Positions 38,801 to 49,826 of a DNA stretch of 64,000 nucleotides are shown here, one piece after another; the first letter of the stretch is position 1, and each line of letters opens with the position of its first letter. The DNA is from Rhododendron vialii (Eukaryota > Streptophyta > Magnoliopsida > Ericales > Ericaceae), in assembly GCF_030253575.1 (NCBI RefSeq), contig NC_080563.1, positions 31,233,001 through 31,297,000 on the forward strand. The letters are read 5' to 3'. The notes under the pieces were generated by a model. That model saw only the letters and a list, made by a program, of their open reading frames with translations, had not been told where the DNA came from and ran no database searches. Made by a program: the position numbers and the translations under genes.

Positions 38801-41800
38801 TTCGGTAATGTCTGCATATATCCAATTTTTTGCTCATTATTTAAAGTGGTGAAGGTACTTTGCTGAGCCATATTCACTACCCAAATTAGATATGGTTGCA
38901 ATCCCTGATTTTGCTGCTGGAGCCATGGAAAATTATGGTCTAGTTACATATCGTGAAACGGCTTTGCTATATGATGACAAACACTCGGCAGCTTCGAACA
39001 AGCAAAGGGTATTTTCATTGCTGAAGTAGTTTGGATTGGTGGTTTTTTTTTTCCAATTTGGCGTGCATTCATTTTGGCTTTCTAATGCCACTGGCTTAGG
39101 TTGCTACTGTTGTGGCTCATGAACTTGCACACCAATGGTTTGGCAACCTGGTGACAATGGAATGGTGGACTCATCTTTGGCTGAATGAGGGCTTTGCAAC
39201 ATGGGTATTTTACTTTGATTCATTGTGTATTTTTCTTGTGCTTAAGTCACGTATAAGTGGTTTTTTTTTTTGTCCAGGTGAGCTATTTGGCAACTGATAG
39301 CTTGTTTCCAGAATGGAAAATTTGGACACAGTTTCTTGACGAAATTACTGAGGGTCTTCGGTTGGATGGGCTTGCCGAATCGCATCCCATTGAGGCACTG
39401 TTTCTACTCCGGAATTCGGCATTTTACTTATTCTTCAGAATGTTGTGTATCCAAAAGCTTGATATGGAGCATATTTTTTGTTCCAGGTGGAGATTAATCA
39501 TGCTTGCGAGATTGATGAAATATTTGATGCTATTAGCTATAGGAAAGGTGCATCTCTTATCCGCATGCTGCAAAGCTATCTTGGTCCGGAATGCTTTCAG
39601 GTTTGTCCTTCAGTTTCTTTGCCTTTGTGCTTAATGTTTTCACAGATGGTCCTTCAGCTGGTACTTCTGTTTTGCTTTGTTAGGATAAACATGTTAGAGG
39701 AGCTCTCTCTTTTCTTTTGTACTCATTCTCTTCTCTTTTATACACTTCCCCCCCCCCCCCCCCCCCCCCCCCCCGATTTGCAATCTGGAGTCCGTTCCCA
39801 AAACGCCCATGGCAGCTATCCAATAACGGAGAAGAAAAGGAGAAACGATTTTCTGTTTTGCTTTGTTAGGATAAACATGTTAGAGGAGCTCTCTCTTTTC
39901 TTTTGTACTCATTCTCTTCTCTTTTATACACTTAACACCAACTCCCCCCCACGCGATTTGCAATCTGGAACGTCTGTTCCCAAAACGCCCATGGAAGCGA
40001 TCCAAAAACGGAGAAGAAAATGAGAAACGATGTGCTGTAATGGTTGGAAAGTTACCCGTCGAGTCACTGTCAACGAAACTGATGTCTTCTCGCTTCATCT
40101 CGCTCGTCGACTTCGTTTCTCTGCGTGTTTTGTTCCCTACTTTCTTCTTGTTCGGTCTGTCTTCTGACTTGAGGAAGACAACGACAACAACTTTACTATA
40201 CTCGTATAAAAGACCTAATGGAGGATTCTTTCTCCTGTGGCCACAACTTGTGGAACCTCTTTTTTAGTCTCATCATATTGCGACACCTGTTTCTAGCATA
40301 TATCTTTGGCCTTTAAAATTGAACTTTTCTTATTAAGTGTTCTCCACGCCTACAGCAGATTACTCCCAAGTCCCACCTCTTGATATGCATCACTGGAAAT
40401 TGGATTCAAAAGAAAAGGAAAAAAGTTCACGTCTGCACATTTAAAAAAGGAAAACAATTTTGATAAATATATCTTTATTATTATTTTTTGGTAATTAAAT
40501 CTTTTTTCTTTTGCCCAATCATATGTACATCGTTTCTCCTTTTCTTCTCCGTTATTGGATCGCTGCCATGGGCGTTCTGGATCGTGTGCGATCCTCGATT
40601 GGGAGCGAATTATGGTAACCCTGATAACAACTAAGGGAGCCATTGCTGAAGCAGGAGTGGGCTTTAACGGGTTGCTCTATCATGACCAATGCTTGGACCG
40701 ACCGAAAATGGAGAAGCATAATGAACTAGTGGGTTAATTGTAAGGATGAGACTTCTTTCTTTCTTCTAAGGAAGATTCTGAGGCATCGAACATGGGAGAG
40801 TGTATCTTTGAATACGTTATTAGTTTATTGAAGATATTGAGCTGCAAAATTTAATTCAAGTAGGCACGGACAATGCTTCCAATAACATGGCCGTGATGGA
40901 TTTGTTAAAAATCAATGTGGACCTAAAATTTTTTGGACCTCATGTACAACCCACACAATTGACCTCAGGCTTGAAGGGATTGGTAAGCAACTTAAGTTCA
41001 AAGGAATAATAGAAAAGGCAAAGGCGCTTACTATATGTGTTTATGCTCTCTCTCGACCGCAACACATAGTATATTTGCCCACAGGTTTGAGGAAGACTTG
41101 AGGGTTCGCACTTTCCTCATTAGTTATTTCCTTCACTTTGTGCAAACCATTTTATGCACTTAAACTGTTACGCTATGCTTTGTGTGCGAAGTTTTGGCTA
41201 CTTAAAGTACTGGACTGGGATAGACGTATACCTGCAGCTGACTTGGATACCAAGTCCATGTGACTTAGGTGATCATGGTAGTTTCACACACTGGTAAGAG
41301 CACCTGTTGATGAAGAAGAAAATGGTGATACTACTGCTAACTATTGCTAATTTCACTGCGCTTTTCTGTTGTTCTCCCTTATTGTATTTCGGCCTTGAAT
41401 TACTGAGTCTAATCTGGTATCTTCTTGTTATTTATGGTTCATGACAGTAATCTTTTTTTTTTTTTGGTGATTTCTTGATGCAATTAGAGGGCACTTGCTT
41501 CGTACATAAAGCAATATTCCTGTTCAAATGCAAAGACAGAAGATTTGTGGGCTGTCCTTGAGGAGGAATCTGGTGAACCTGTGAACCAGCTGATGAATTC
41601 ATGGACAAAGCAAAAAGGTTACCCTGTTGTCACTGTCAAAGTCAATGATGAAAACTTGGAGTTTGAGCAGGTTCCTTATACTAACTTTTTACGCTTGTCT
41701 ACTGATGTTTAAAATAATTTAACGTGACTGCTCTTGACTGTGATCTTGTACCTTGTTTGTCAACTGTATTTTTTATATATAGAAATCTTGAAAACATTCT

Positions 41801-44800
41801 GACGATATGCATCTATTTAATTGCAGTCACAATTCTTGTTGAGTGGTTGTCATGGTGATGGGCAGTGGATTGTGCCAATGACGTTATGTTGTGGCTCATA
41901 TGATGTTCGCAAGAATTTTCTATTGCAAGGAACATATGAAAGTCTAGATACTAAGGACTTCCTTGTTTGCTCAATTTCCAAAGGCAGGCTTGCAGAGACA
42001 GGAACTTGGGTAAAACTGAATGTCGACCAGACGGGTTTCTATAGGGTGAAATACGATGATGAACTTGCGAGCAGACTTAGATACGCAATAGAGACCAAAT
42101 GTTTGTCTGCGACAGATAGATTTGGTAATTTTGTTGCTATTACTTGTACTTAAAATTGTGTTGACATTCAAGGCGAGTTGTTAACATTCAGTTATTATTT
42201 TCTACAGGAATTTTGGATGATTCATATGCCTTGTGTATGGCTTGCCAGTTGCCTTTGGCCTCCTTACTTACTTTGATGGGTGCCTACAAAGGGGAACTTG
42301 AATACACTGTTCTGTCGAACTTGATTAGTGTAATGATCACCTTCTTATGCAGGGTCTTTTTCTTTCAAACCTTCAACAATCTCTTGGGAGTTAGGTCCTA
42401 ATTTCCATTTTTTCTTCCACAGATAAGTAACAAAATTGCAAGAATTGCAGCTGATGCAGCTCCTGAACTGCTGGATGACGTCAAACTATTCTTTATTAAC
42501 TTATTCCAGTATCCTGCAGAGTTAGTTCCTTAAATTAAGAACTTCTAGATGAGTTTCGTCTTGGAATTTATGGCAATCTAAGATTCTAAAGACACAAAGT
42601 AGTTTAATTCCATGCAATTCTGCGCTGCCTAGTGGATCATTGTTATCCGGACGGTAGTTGTATTAATGTCTCCACAAATTACCATAGTTTTCATGCATAT
42701 GAGAAAAGTTATGTTAGATGGATTCGGGTACATATTTCATGCCAGAATGTTGGATTTTTATATTATCTATGTCCAGGTCATAGGGACACACCCTGATATT
42801 CATATTTCTGGTATGTATCCCTCATTCTGGGATGTTGGTGTTTACAAGCTGCCTGAAGGAGTTTATGCGTAATGTTACTCTTATCTGAGTGTCGGGTGTC
42901 CTACAGTGGTACTTCGTACATTTATTAGAGCCTGTCACATGGGGGATAGGAGTGTAATGGTTCTTTTACACCTTGAATTTTATGTTAGCCTTCTGTTTCT
43001 TCAAATTTATCAACTGATTGTCATACTCATGCCTTCTGTCAGTTAGATTGGAGCCCAACACCTGTTCTAGCCATGTTTTGTTCCCGTTTCGAGTTATGTT
43101 TCTGTGTATTTGTTTGGTGATTTGAATTTCTTTGGTGAAAGATAATAGTTCCATGTCATATTCCGCATGCCGGCTATACACGAGAGATGTATCTCCTCCA
43201 GCTGAGGGTTAGGGGTGACACCTGTCCCATTTAAAGTTATGATGGCCACAATAACAAAACTTATTTGCGTATTGCTGTTCCGTGAATTATTAGTTTGTGT
43301 CTATTTCCGAAAAGCTTTTTTGAAAACATATGGAAGTACAATTCATGACCATAACTAAAACCGGAAAGTCTGTCTACGCAGACGATTCGTGCACAGATTT
43401 TGACACAAACGATCCGAGTCGTTCAAATGTAACATTTTTTCAAGGGCACACATGAAAAATCAGCTCATTCCGATACCTATTGGTGCTCGATCCAATTATC
43501 TAACTTTTCATTATCCTGTAATCGGAATGAAAAGTTAGATGATTGGATCGAGCACCTATAAGTATCAAATTGAGCTGATCTTTTGCAAGAACCCTTGAAA
43601 AAATGTTCTACATTTAATGAACGGCTCGGATTATTCGTGTGGGATCTGTGGTGGGCCCCACATCAAAATCTGTGCATGAATCATCTGTGTGGGTAGCAGC
43701 GTTCGTAACATCACGGGCCAAGAGAGAAGGATAAATCGCCTATTGATCCATTGGCAATAGAGGAGAAGATCCCCATTATATGTATGTGTTCTAGTTAACT
43801 AGAAATGTTTTAATGACAGGCTACCATTTTGGAGTAGTAAACTGACAAATGTGCGACTTAGTAGAGGGTTGACGGAAATGGATAGAAGATATTAGGAAGA
43901 GCCTCAAGTCCTCACCAGATTTTGGAAAGAAATCAACAAACTGCTATGAAATTCATTGTATCAGTTTCTCTTATCACGTTTTGTAGTTGACAGGACTGCT
44001 ATGATGCATTTAGGGACTGAACTATGCGTCTGATGGCTGCATTCTATGGATTATCTTAGTCATCCAATTTGTTTTTTGAGACTTAATTTGGCAAGAACTC
44101 GGCAATTTTCAAATGCGATTGCATCCTTTTCTACCTTCTATTTCTTTTCTTTGTTAACCTCCTCACGAGTTAAGTTCTTTTCCAGAAAACTTGGATGGGA
44201 TCCTAAGCAAGGTGAGAGCCACTTAGATGCCATGTTGAGGGGTGAGATCTTGACAGCCCTGGCCCAGTTTGGACATGATGTTACACAACATGAAGCAAGG
44301 AGGCGTTTTGATGCATTCTTGAATGACAGACATACACCCCTTCTCCCTCCTGACACAAGAAGGGTACTTAAAGGCAGTATTTGTTTAATTCATCTATTTC
44401 CATTTATGGTTCTGTTGTACGTCCCTTATGCACCTTTTTTTTTTGGCAGGCAGCATATGTGGCTGTGATGCAAAATGTCAGCACATTAAATCGATCAGGT
44501 TATGAATCGCTTTTAAAGATCTATAGAGAAACTGACCAGAGTCAGGAGAAAACTCGAATTCTCGGTAATAACAGTTTAGTTATACAAATTAAACAGAAAA
44601 TTATGGGAGAGACTTGTTAATACTTGGGGTCTCTCATATGTTTGTAGGTTCTTTAGCATCCTGTCCAGATCCAGATGTTGTGCTTGAAGTTCTCAACTTT
44701 TTGTTGTCCTCTGAGGTATCTTTCTTTTTGTTCTCCGTTATTTTCACAAAAGTAGTGTGGAATTTTGAAATTTTATATTGTAATCCATCATTTCTTGAAT

Positions 44801-46894
44801 CCTGATGGTGTCGAGGTTGTTTCTTCTTCATTTAGGTTCGCAGCCAAGATGCTGTCTTTGGAATTCATGTTGGTATAGAAGGGCGTGAAACAGCTTGGAG
44901 GTGGTTAAAGGTAGTCTTGATCCCAGATTTTACATGAGGAAACACTAACCCAAAATATCCGAGTCTCAAAACCTTAATAAAATTGTCGTATTTGTTAAGC
45001 GAAGTCCCACATTGCTTGTGTACCAAAGTAATATGAAGAATATAAGTGTGAGGGCACCCTCACTTCAATAGCTAGCTTTTGGGGTTGAGTTCTACCCAAG
45101 ACCGTGTAACATGGTATCAGAGCCGGGTATGCCAAGGATGGGTAGGGTGCGTGTCCTTGGCCTGCACGCTGAAGGTACTGCCAAGTGAGAACGCTGGGCG
45201 TGAGGGAGGGTGTGAAGCTAAGTCCCACATCGCTTGTGTACCAAAGTAATATGAAGAATATAAGCGTGAGGGCACCGTCATTTCAATAGGTAGCTTTTGG
45301 GTTTGAGTTCTACCCAAGACCGTGTAACAGTATTGTGGACCGATAACATTTTAATGAATTATTTCAAAACTCCAAAAGAGAGCTTCACAAAGTGAGCACG
45401 AATTAGTTCTAAACGTTCAAATATTCATGTTGTTCTGAGACTTTATAGGATCTTGCACCAAGCCAAGCACAATATCACAACTGACCACAAGCTTACACAA
45501 CATTATAATCATCTGCAAATATGAAGTACACCCTCCTCGAGACTTTTTGCAGTTGTTTAAGTGTAATTATTTTGTGTCTTTGGTTAGCTATTTGGTTTTA
45601 ATTTGTTGTAGGTTCTAACTCTATTCATAACTTCATTTTTTTCGTTTGGGGACTATTAGTATTTCATAAATCATGTTTGAAATGTTAAAATTGATTAAAA
45701 CCACTACAAACAATCAATTGTATTCCATAATGCACAAGGTTAGAACATGTTTACCAATGAGTTTTTTTTTTTTTTGGGTATTTGTAAGTAATTGAAATGA
45801 TTTATGACTATGAGCTCAGTTTCTGGCTCCCATTAAAAAGTGGCCAATACTGGCGATAGTATACTTATTGCTTGACTGATTGTTAAGCCGACTGGTACCC
45901 TTTTAAATCCATAATAGTGAACTTCAACCATCCATGTGCCCACTATATTTTTGGAGGCTCACATCCAGCCATATCACTTTCCACAAGAATAAATGCAGCT
46001 ATGGTTAGACCTGGTATGTTGATTGGTTTTATCATCTTAGAAACACCAACACACTGGAAGAGGTCATCTATCATTGTCGAGCTGGGACACGGATATGTCC
46101 AGACAGGTCTCTGAGCATGTATATTAGTCGACAAAAATGTCCGATTTTATTTTGGTTGTTAATTTCAAACTTGTCGCCTGACACAACTAGACATGTCACT
46201 GGAGTATGGAGACATCTTTCATTCTGAAGAGATAAGGTGCAGTGAACCACCACACGGCTGAGTTTTTTGTATGTATTTTTGGAGAGAAATCAGATTTGGT
46301 GTTACAAAAGAAGAAGAAAAGGAACAAAAGCATAAACATTCGATTTTTTCTCATAATGGAGCGAATCAGAGTTTGAAATAGTTGGCGTTGGACAAAACTG
46401 AGTTGAACTTTGTTGTGTTCGTGTGTAATAGTGTGCTGTGTCGGTTTCCGTTTCCGTACTTCTTAGATCGCTGTTGGTCTAATAGACTGATTACCTGGTT
46501 GTTTTCTCAACTTAGTGGTCAGGGCTCAAGTACCCTTTTCTTGAAGACAAAGATTAAGAACTATAGAAGAGAAAATAATGAAAGCTTTTATGTGAACACC
46601 TTTGATGCATATTGAACTCTTTCGTTGTTTTCCCTCTCACTTTGTTGCCCCTTTCGTTGTTTTCCTTCTCACTTTGTTGCTCTTCTTGCTACAAAGTGTG
46701 TATTAGAGATGATGGTTACCACTAACCACTAGTACATCCCAATTCGATAATTAGTTCTACAAAAATATTAGAATTTGTTACTTACCTTGTAATTCGTCCT
46801 AATGATTGTGATGCAGGAAAATTGGGATCATATCTCAAAAACTTGGGGTTCTGGATTTCTGATCACCCGCTTTGTCAGCGTCATCGTGTCACCG

Positions 46895-46954
<60 letters not shown>

Positions 46955-47252
46955 CCTTGTATTGCCTTTCGCCATTCCCGTGTCACATCACCACTCATCT
47001 TGTGGTCTATAGGGAGAATTTTGATGTTTGATTCCTCACAAATGCTTTTTTTCCCCCTTGTGTTCTTAGTTTTCTTCTTATGAGAAAGCAAAAGAAGTGG
47101 AGGAGTTTTTTGCAAGCCGTAGTAAGCCTTCAATCACAAGGACCCTGAAGCAGAGCCTTGAGCGGGTTCACATTAATGCCAAGTGGGTTCAGAGCATTCA
47201 GACTGAGAAACATCTAGCAGAAGCTGTGCAAGAGTTGGCATGCAGGAAATAG
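32283..47252 (+). CDS. APM1: Aminopeptidase M1 (puromycin-sensitive type M1 zinc metallopeptidase), complete, 19 exons
   Basis: Exons: 32283-32504, 32616-32752, 33529-33631, 38330-38516, 38599-38692, 38855-39008, 39100-39204, 39278-39394, 39487-39600, 41488-41670, 41827-42124, 42208-42329, 42423-42520, 44186-44363, 44450-44564, 44648-44715, 44836-44910, 46817-46894, 47070-47252. They total 2,631 nt (876 aa), close to the 879 aa of Arabidopsis APM1, and every phase joins. The order is an N-terminal beta domain, exopeptidase motif GAMEN (270-274), zinc site HELAH (306-310) with third ligand Glu329 in NEGFATW, catalytic Tyr391 in ISYRKGAS, then the helical C-terminal domain. It removes N-terminal residues from peptides; in Arabidopsis it is membrane-associated and linked to auxin transport and cell-cycle progression (family knowledge). 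All introns are GT-AG except intron 8, which has a GC donor (GAG/GCACTG). Introns 3, 9, 13 and 17 hold transposon debris. Confidence 0.95.
32820..32859. repeat. (TA)n(TG)n microsatellite in aminopeptidase intron 2
   Basis: About 6 TA followed by about 13 TG dinucleotides. Confidence 0.9.
33997..34064 (-). mobile_element. Helitron 3'-end fragment in aminopeptidase intron 3
   Basis: On the minus strand an imperfect GTGCC..GGCAT hairpin is followed by a CATTTGCTAG terminus. This is closely similar to the Helitron end at 17411-17440 (CTAGCAAATGCCCATGCC on the plus strand). Only the end survives; the MITE at 34065 follows. Confidence 0.5.
34065..34308. mobile_element. PIF/Tourist-like MITE, 244 bp, in aminopeptidase intron 3
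   Basis: The left end GCCCTTGTTCGGTTGTGGGT and right end ACCCACAACCGAACAAGGC are inverted repeats (one base indel). The flanking trinucleotides are TTA and ATA, compatible with a mutated TWA target duplication. The interior consists of repeated TCATTACC / CTCTCTCC blocks. A truncated relative is at 5045-5215. Confidence 0.72.
34309..38329. other. Remainder of aminopeptidase intron 3, no exon recognised
   Basis: The 4.7-kb intron 3 (33632-38329) is AT-rich with scattered short ORFs lacking known motifs. A GGCCATGTTTAATTAGTGAG..-type block near 34924 may be another decayed MITE. The flanking exons join in phase without needing anything from here. Confidence 0.5.
39664..40035. repeat. Tandem duplication (~186 bp, two copies) with a 27-base poly-C tract, intron 9
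   Basis: The two copies begin TTCTGTTTTGCTTTGTTAGG (39666 and 39851) and both run through GTACTCATTCTCTTC, a C-rich tract and GATTTGCAATCTGGA to GGAGAAGAAAA. In the first copy the C tract is expanded to 27 Cs (39748-39774). In the second it is interrupted. Part of the unit also occurs inverted at 40530-40590. Confidence 0.85.
40600..41230 (+). pseudogene. hAT transposase fossil (DUF659 region) in aminopeptidase intron 9
   Basis: One frame reads [19 protein letters not shown], the DUF659 signature of plant hAT-related transposases. It is followed after a stop by [48 protein letters not shown] and a VYALSRPQ block. Stops and shifts interrupt it, and the BED zinc finger and C-terminal dimerization (hATC) regions are missing. 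The inverted pieces at 39785-39850 and 40510-40590 may be what remains of its ends. It is non-functional. Confidence 0.75.
43366..43705. mobile_element. Fold-back MITE, ~340 bp, in aminopeptidase intron 13
   Basis: The left arm ACGCAGACGATTCGTGCACAGATTTTG..GTTCAAATGTA..AACATTTTTTCAAGGG..AAAATCAGCTCA..GGTGCTCGATCCAATTATCTAACTTTTC is matched in reverse by the right arm, which ends CATGAATCATCTGTGTGGGTAGC. The arms are about 150 bp with a loop of roughly 15 bp. Non-coding. Confidence 0.78.
44993..45329 (+). mobile_element. Complete TRIM retrotransposon, 337 bp, TSD GTATT, in aminopeptidase intron 17
   Basis: Two 119-bp LTRs, 44993-45111 and 45211-45329, both start TGT and end CGTGTAACA; I count 8 differences by eye. 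Directly after the first LTR is TGGTATCAGAGCC (45112-45124), the initiator-Met tRNA primer site. Directly before the second is the purine tract GTGAGGGAGGG. The target duplication GTATT is at 44988-44992 and 45330-45334. The 99-bp interior has no coding capacity, which defines a terminal-repeat retrotransposon in miniature. A solo LTR of the same family is at 1963-2081. Confidence 0.95.
45335..46816. other. Remainder of aminopeptidase intron 17, nothing recognised
   Basis: AT-rich sequence with short ORFs lacking motifs. 46620-46680 holds a ~45-bp direct duplication (TTTCGTTGTTTTCC.TCTCACTTTGTTGC). Confidence 0.4.
46897..46950. repeat. (CT)n microsatellite at the 5' splice site of aminopeptidase intron 18
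   Basis: About 27 CT dinucleotides start two bases after the donor GT (46895-46896) of a 175-bp intron. Confidence 0.92.
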
Positions 47253-48119
47253 TAGGAAACACTTATGTTCGGCTGCCTCACTTTGATATCAAAAGAGCCT
47301 TTTCAGATTGGATTTCCGCTATTGGTAACCAAAACTTTCAAAATAAGAGCAACGTAGTAAATTAGTAATAATTGACCCTGAGCAAACAAAGCACTTTGTT
47401 CTGTACACTTTGGATGAGATCAAGGATTTCATTTTACATGTGACTTCTTTCATTTGGTTGGTTTGATGCATGTTTAAAGCGATTTTTGTTTTTTGAACTT
47501 TACTACTATGGGAGTTCGTAAATGAGCTTCTTTATCGTGTGCTATTCGATTATGGAGTAATTCATGGGATGCCAAAATTTATGGCCTTTCGCTGGATGAT
47601 TCTCGTGATTTGTAGCACGTTGGATGCTTAATCTCAAGCAATTTGTACTTAAGGTTAACATGCAAAACCTCTCCGCGACTGCTTCGGCAACGGCAACTGA
47701 CGTTTGACTCGACTTGCTACTTTTTCTTTTCTCTAATGTATATAATAAATAAATGATTATTTGGTTGCTTGCTTCACTAGGTTTTTGACGTTTTGGCCAT
47801 GAATTTCTGGTGCAGTAGGGAAAATATTGATCGGTTCAAACGCCTCCGCATAAAGCGACGATTGAGTTCAGTTGGTGACGTTTGACTCGATTTTTTGATG
47901 GTTGACCGACCTTTGTTTTTACCACTTTGTTGCTTTGATTCTGATAAATTTAGAACAATCATTGTCACACTCTTCTATTTTTTTGTTAGCACTTTTTGTC
48001 ATTTGTCCATGTGAAATTACTAAGTTACTCTTAGCTTTTGAGTCACTCTTTTCATATGAAGGGCAATTTAGTATTTTCACATGAATAAAGACAAAAAAGG
48101 TGGTGCAAATGAATATAAT
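47253..48119 (+). other. 3' flank of the aminopeptidase gene
   Basis: Probable 3' UTR and intergenic DNA. AATAAATAAAT at 47744-47754 is a possible polyadenylation signal, but it is about 490 bp after the stop and a nearer non-canonical site may be used. Two GACGTTTGACTCGA phrases occur (near 47699 and 47876). No further gene. Confidence 0.35.
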
Positions 48120-48124
48120 GGAAA

Positions 48125-48427
48125 TGTTGTGAAACTGATGGATGACAAAAGGTTCACAGTGATTGAAGTCATTAATTTTTCAGCGAATTAAGTTTACGAA
48201 TAAGAAACACAGTTGTAACATAGCGTATTAATTATATGTTTGATATTTCATCTTTATAAAGACTGAAGGAAAATTGTAATGAAAGGTAAGAATCAGAAGT
48301 ATCTGATTGATTCTGCTGATTAATTGTGTTTCTGATATTTCCAGAAGAACTATATTTAACATATGTTGTGCTATTATTGTCCTTATTTTATGTTCTGTTC
48401 TTTTGCTATTATCTTTGTTTTATATCA
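48125..48427 (+). repeat. Copia 5' LTR
   Basis: 303 bp, TGTTGTGAAA...TATATCA, including TATAAAGACTGAAGG (near 48256) as a likely promoter element. Followed by the primer site CATTATCAGCACGAG at 48428-48442. Confidence 0.95.
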
Positions 48428-48882
48428 CATTATCAGCACGAGCCTCTACCCGACTGAGAAGGTAATTGGTTACATTTCACGTTGGTATTTATCACTATTT
48501 ATGTTTGTCTATTACATGCGTACAAAGATATGTAAATTACAAGTAAATTATTAACAAAGAAAAAATGTTTTACCAGAAGTAGTTCCCTGATAAATATACA
48601 AAGTATTCTTGCTATTAATAAATTCTTGAAGTCAATTGAATTTTGACAACAATAAATACCTGAAGTATTTACTATCAAAAACAAAAGTACTCGAAGTACT
48701 TATTTATGAGCACATGTAATACTTATACTACGAAATGAATTTATATTAAGTGGAGAATGTGCATTTAATATCTCATTCATTATCTGTGATAAATTAACAT
48801 CGACATATTTTTATATTGCTTTGCATATGTGAACTTACAGATGTTGGAGGCTAGAAATTTTTTTCATCGACATATTTTTATA

Positions 48883-49623
48883 GGAAGGGGATAATGCCAC
48901 GACATTATTTTTTATTGCCACGACATTTTCAGCATTCTGACTATCTTAACCTTTCTCTCTCTATACTAATACTACTCTCCCATACTCCCACTACCAAACC
49001 CACTTACATCTCCTATCCTCGGCTCTTTTTTTTCCCTTTCTCATTTCAATTCAATGCTTCGATCTAGTCTTGTACAGCCGATAGGGCGGCGGCAGTGGGA
49101 CAGAGTGGTTGTCTCAATTTTATCTCCCTCTTTAGTGAACCACCATACCAAACACTCAAATGTGGAGAGGGAGGATTATGTTTTTCGATTTGCTTCTAAA
49201 TAATCAAAATCTCTCGGTCGATTATATGTTGTAAGCTTAATTGAGGGTTCGGAGAGTGAAATTTTTAATATGATCTACAAGTGTGGAAAGGAGGTTAGGG
49301 CTGTTGGGGGATGAAGGATGAGATAAAAATGGGTCTTGTGGTGGCGGCAGAGAGGGACAATGAGAGATGGGAGGAGTGTAGAGGCAATGGTTCCTAGAAA
49401 TTTATAGTACAGTCTAGTATAATTGTTGAGTTGACGATGATGATAGAAGAAGGCAAGAGAACTTATGAGAGAGGGGAACAATCGGGTTCTCTGCGTATGA
49501 GTTTTGAGAAATTTTTGTAAGAGAGACAGTGAGAGAACTCAGAAGAGGAAATGAGGGTATAATTGTCAGACAAAGCACACAGTCGTGGCATTAAACAAAT
49601 GCATCGTGGCATTATCAGCCACC
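48883..49623. mobile_element. MULE-like MITE, 741 bp, in the Copia leader
   Basis: The ends GGAAGGGGATAATGCCACGA and (reversed) GGTGGCTGATAATGCCACGA are inverted repeats that extend further with ATTGCCACGAC / TTAATGCCACGAC. TTTTTATA flanks both sides (48875-48882 and 49624-49631), eight of a likely nine-base duplication. It interrupts the second copy of a ~65-bp tandem duplication in the Copia leader (TTGCTTTGCATATGTGAACT at 48817 and its relative at 49634). Confidence 0.8.
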
Positions 49624-49826
49624 TTTTTATATTGCTTTGCATATGTAAATTTACAGATGTTGGAGGCTAGAAATTTTTTCATTTGCAAATTAGTGAAAGT
49701 CACATTATGCATTGTGCATTTTATTATTGCCAAACATTTTTTCCTAATTAGTTGCACTTGTACCATTAACTTGATTGTCTTTTATTTCAACATCCATCTA
49801 AATTAATATTTCTAATTTTATAGACG

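Noticed and set aside
39478..40023. 181-codon plus-strand ORF running past aminopeptidase exon 9
   Set aside because: It is exon 9 read out of frame, then intron and poly-C. The conserved protein needs a splice at 39600.
43366..43705. Long hairpin as a microRNA precursor
   Set aside because: Near-perfect ~150-bp arms with transposon-like ends are typical of fold-back MITEs. No mature miRNA sequence was recognised.
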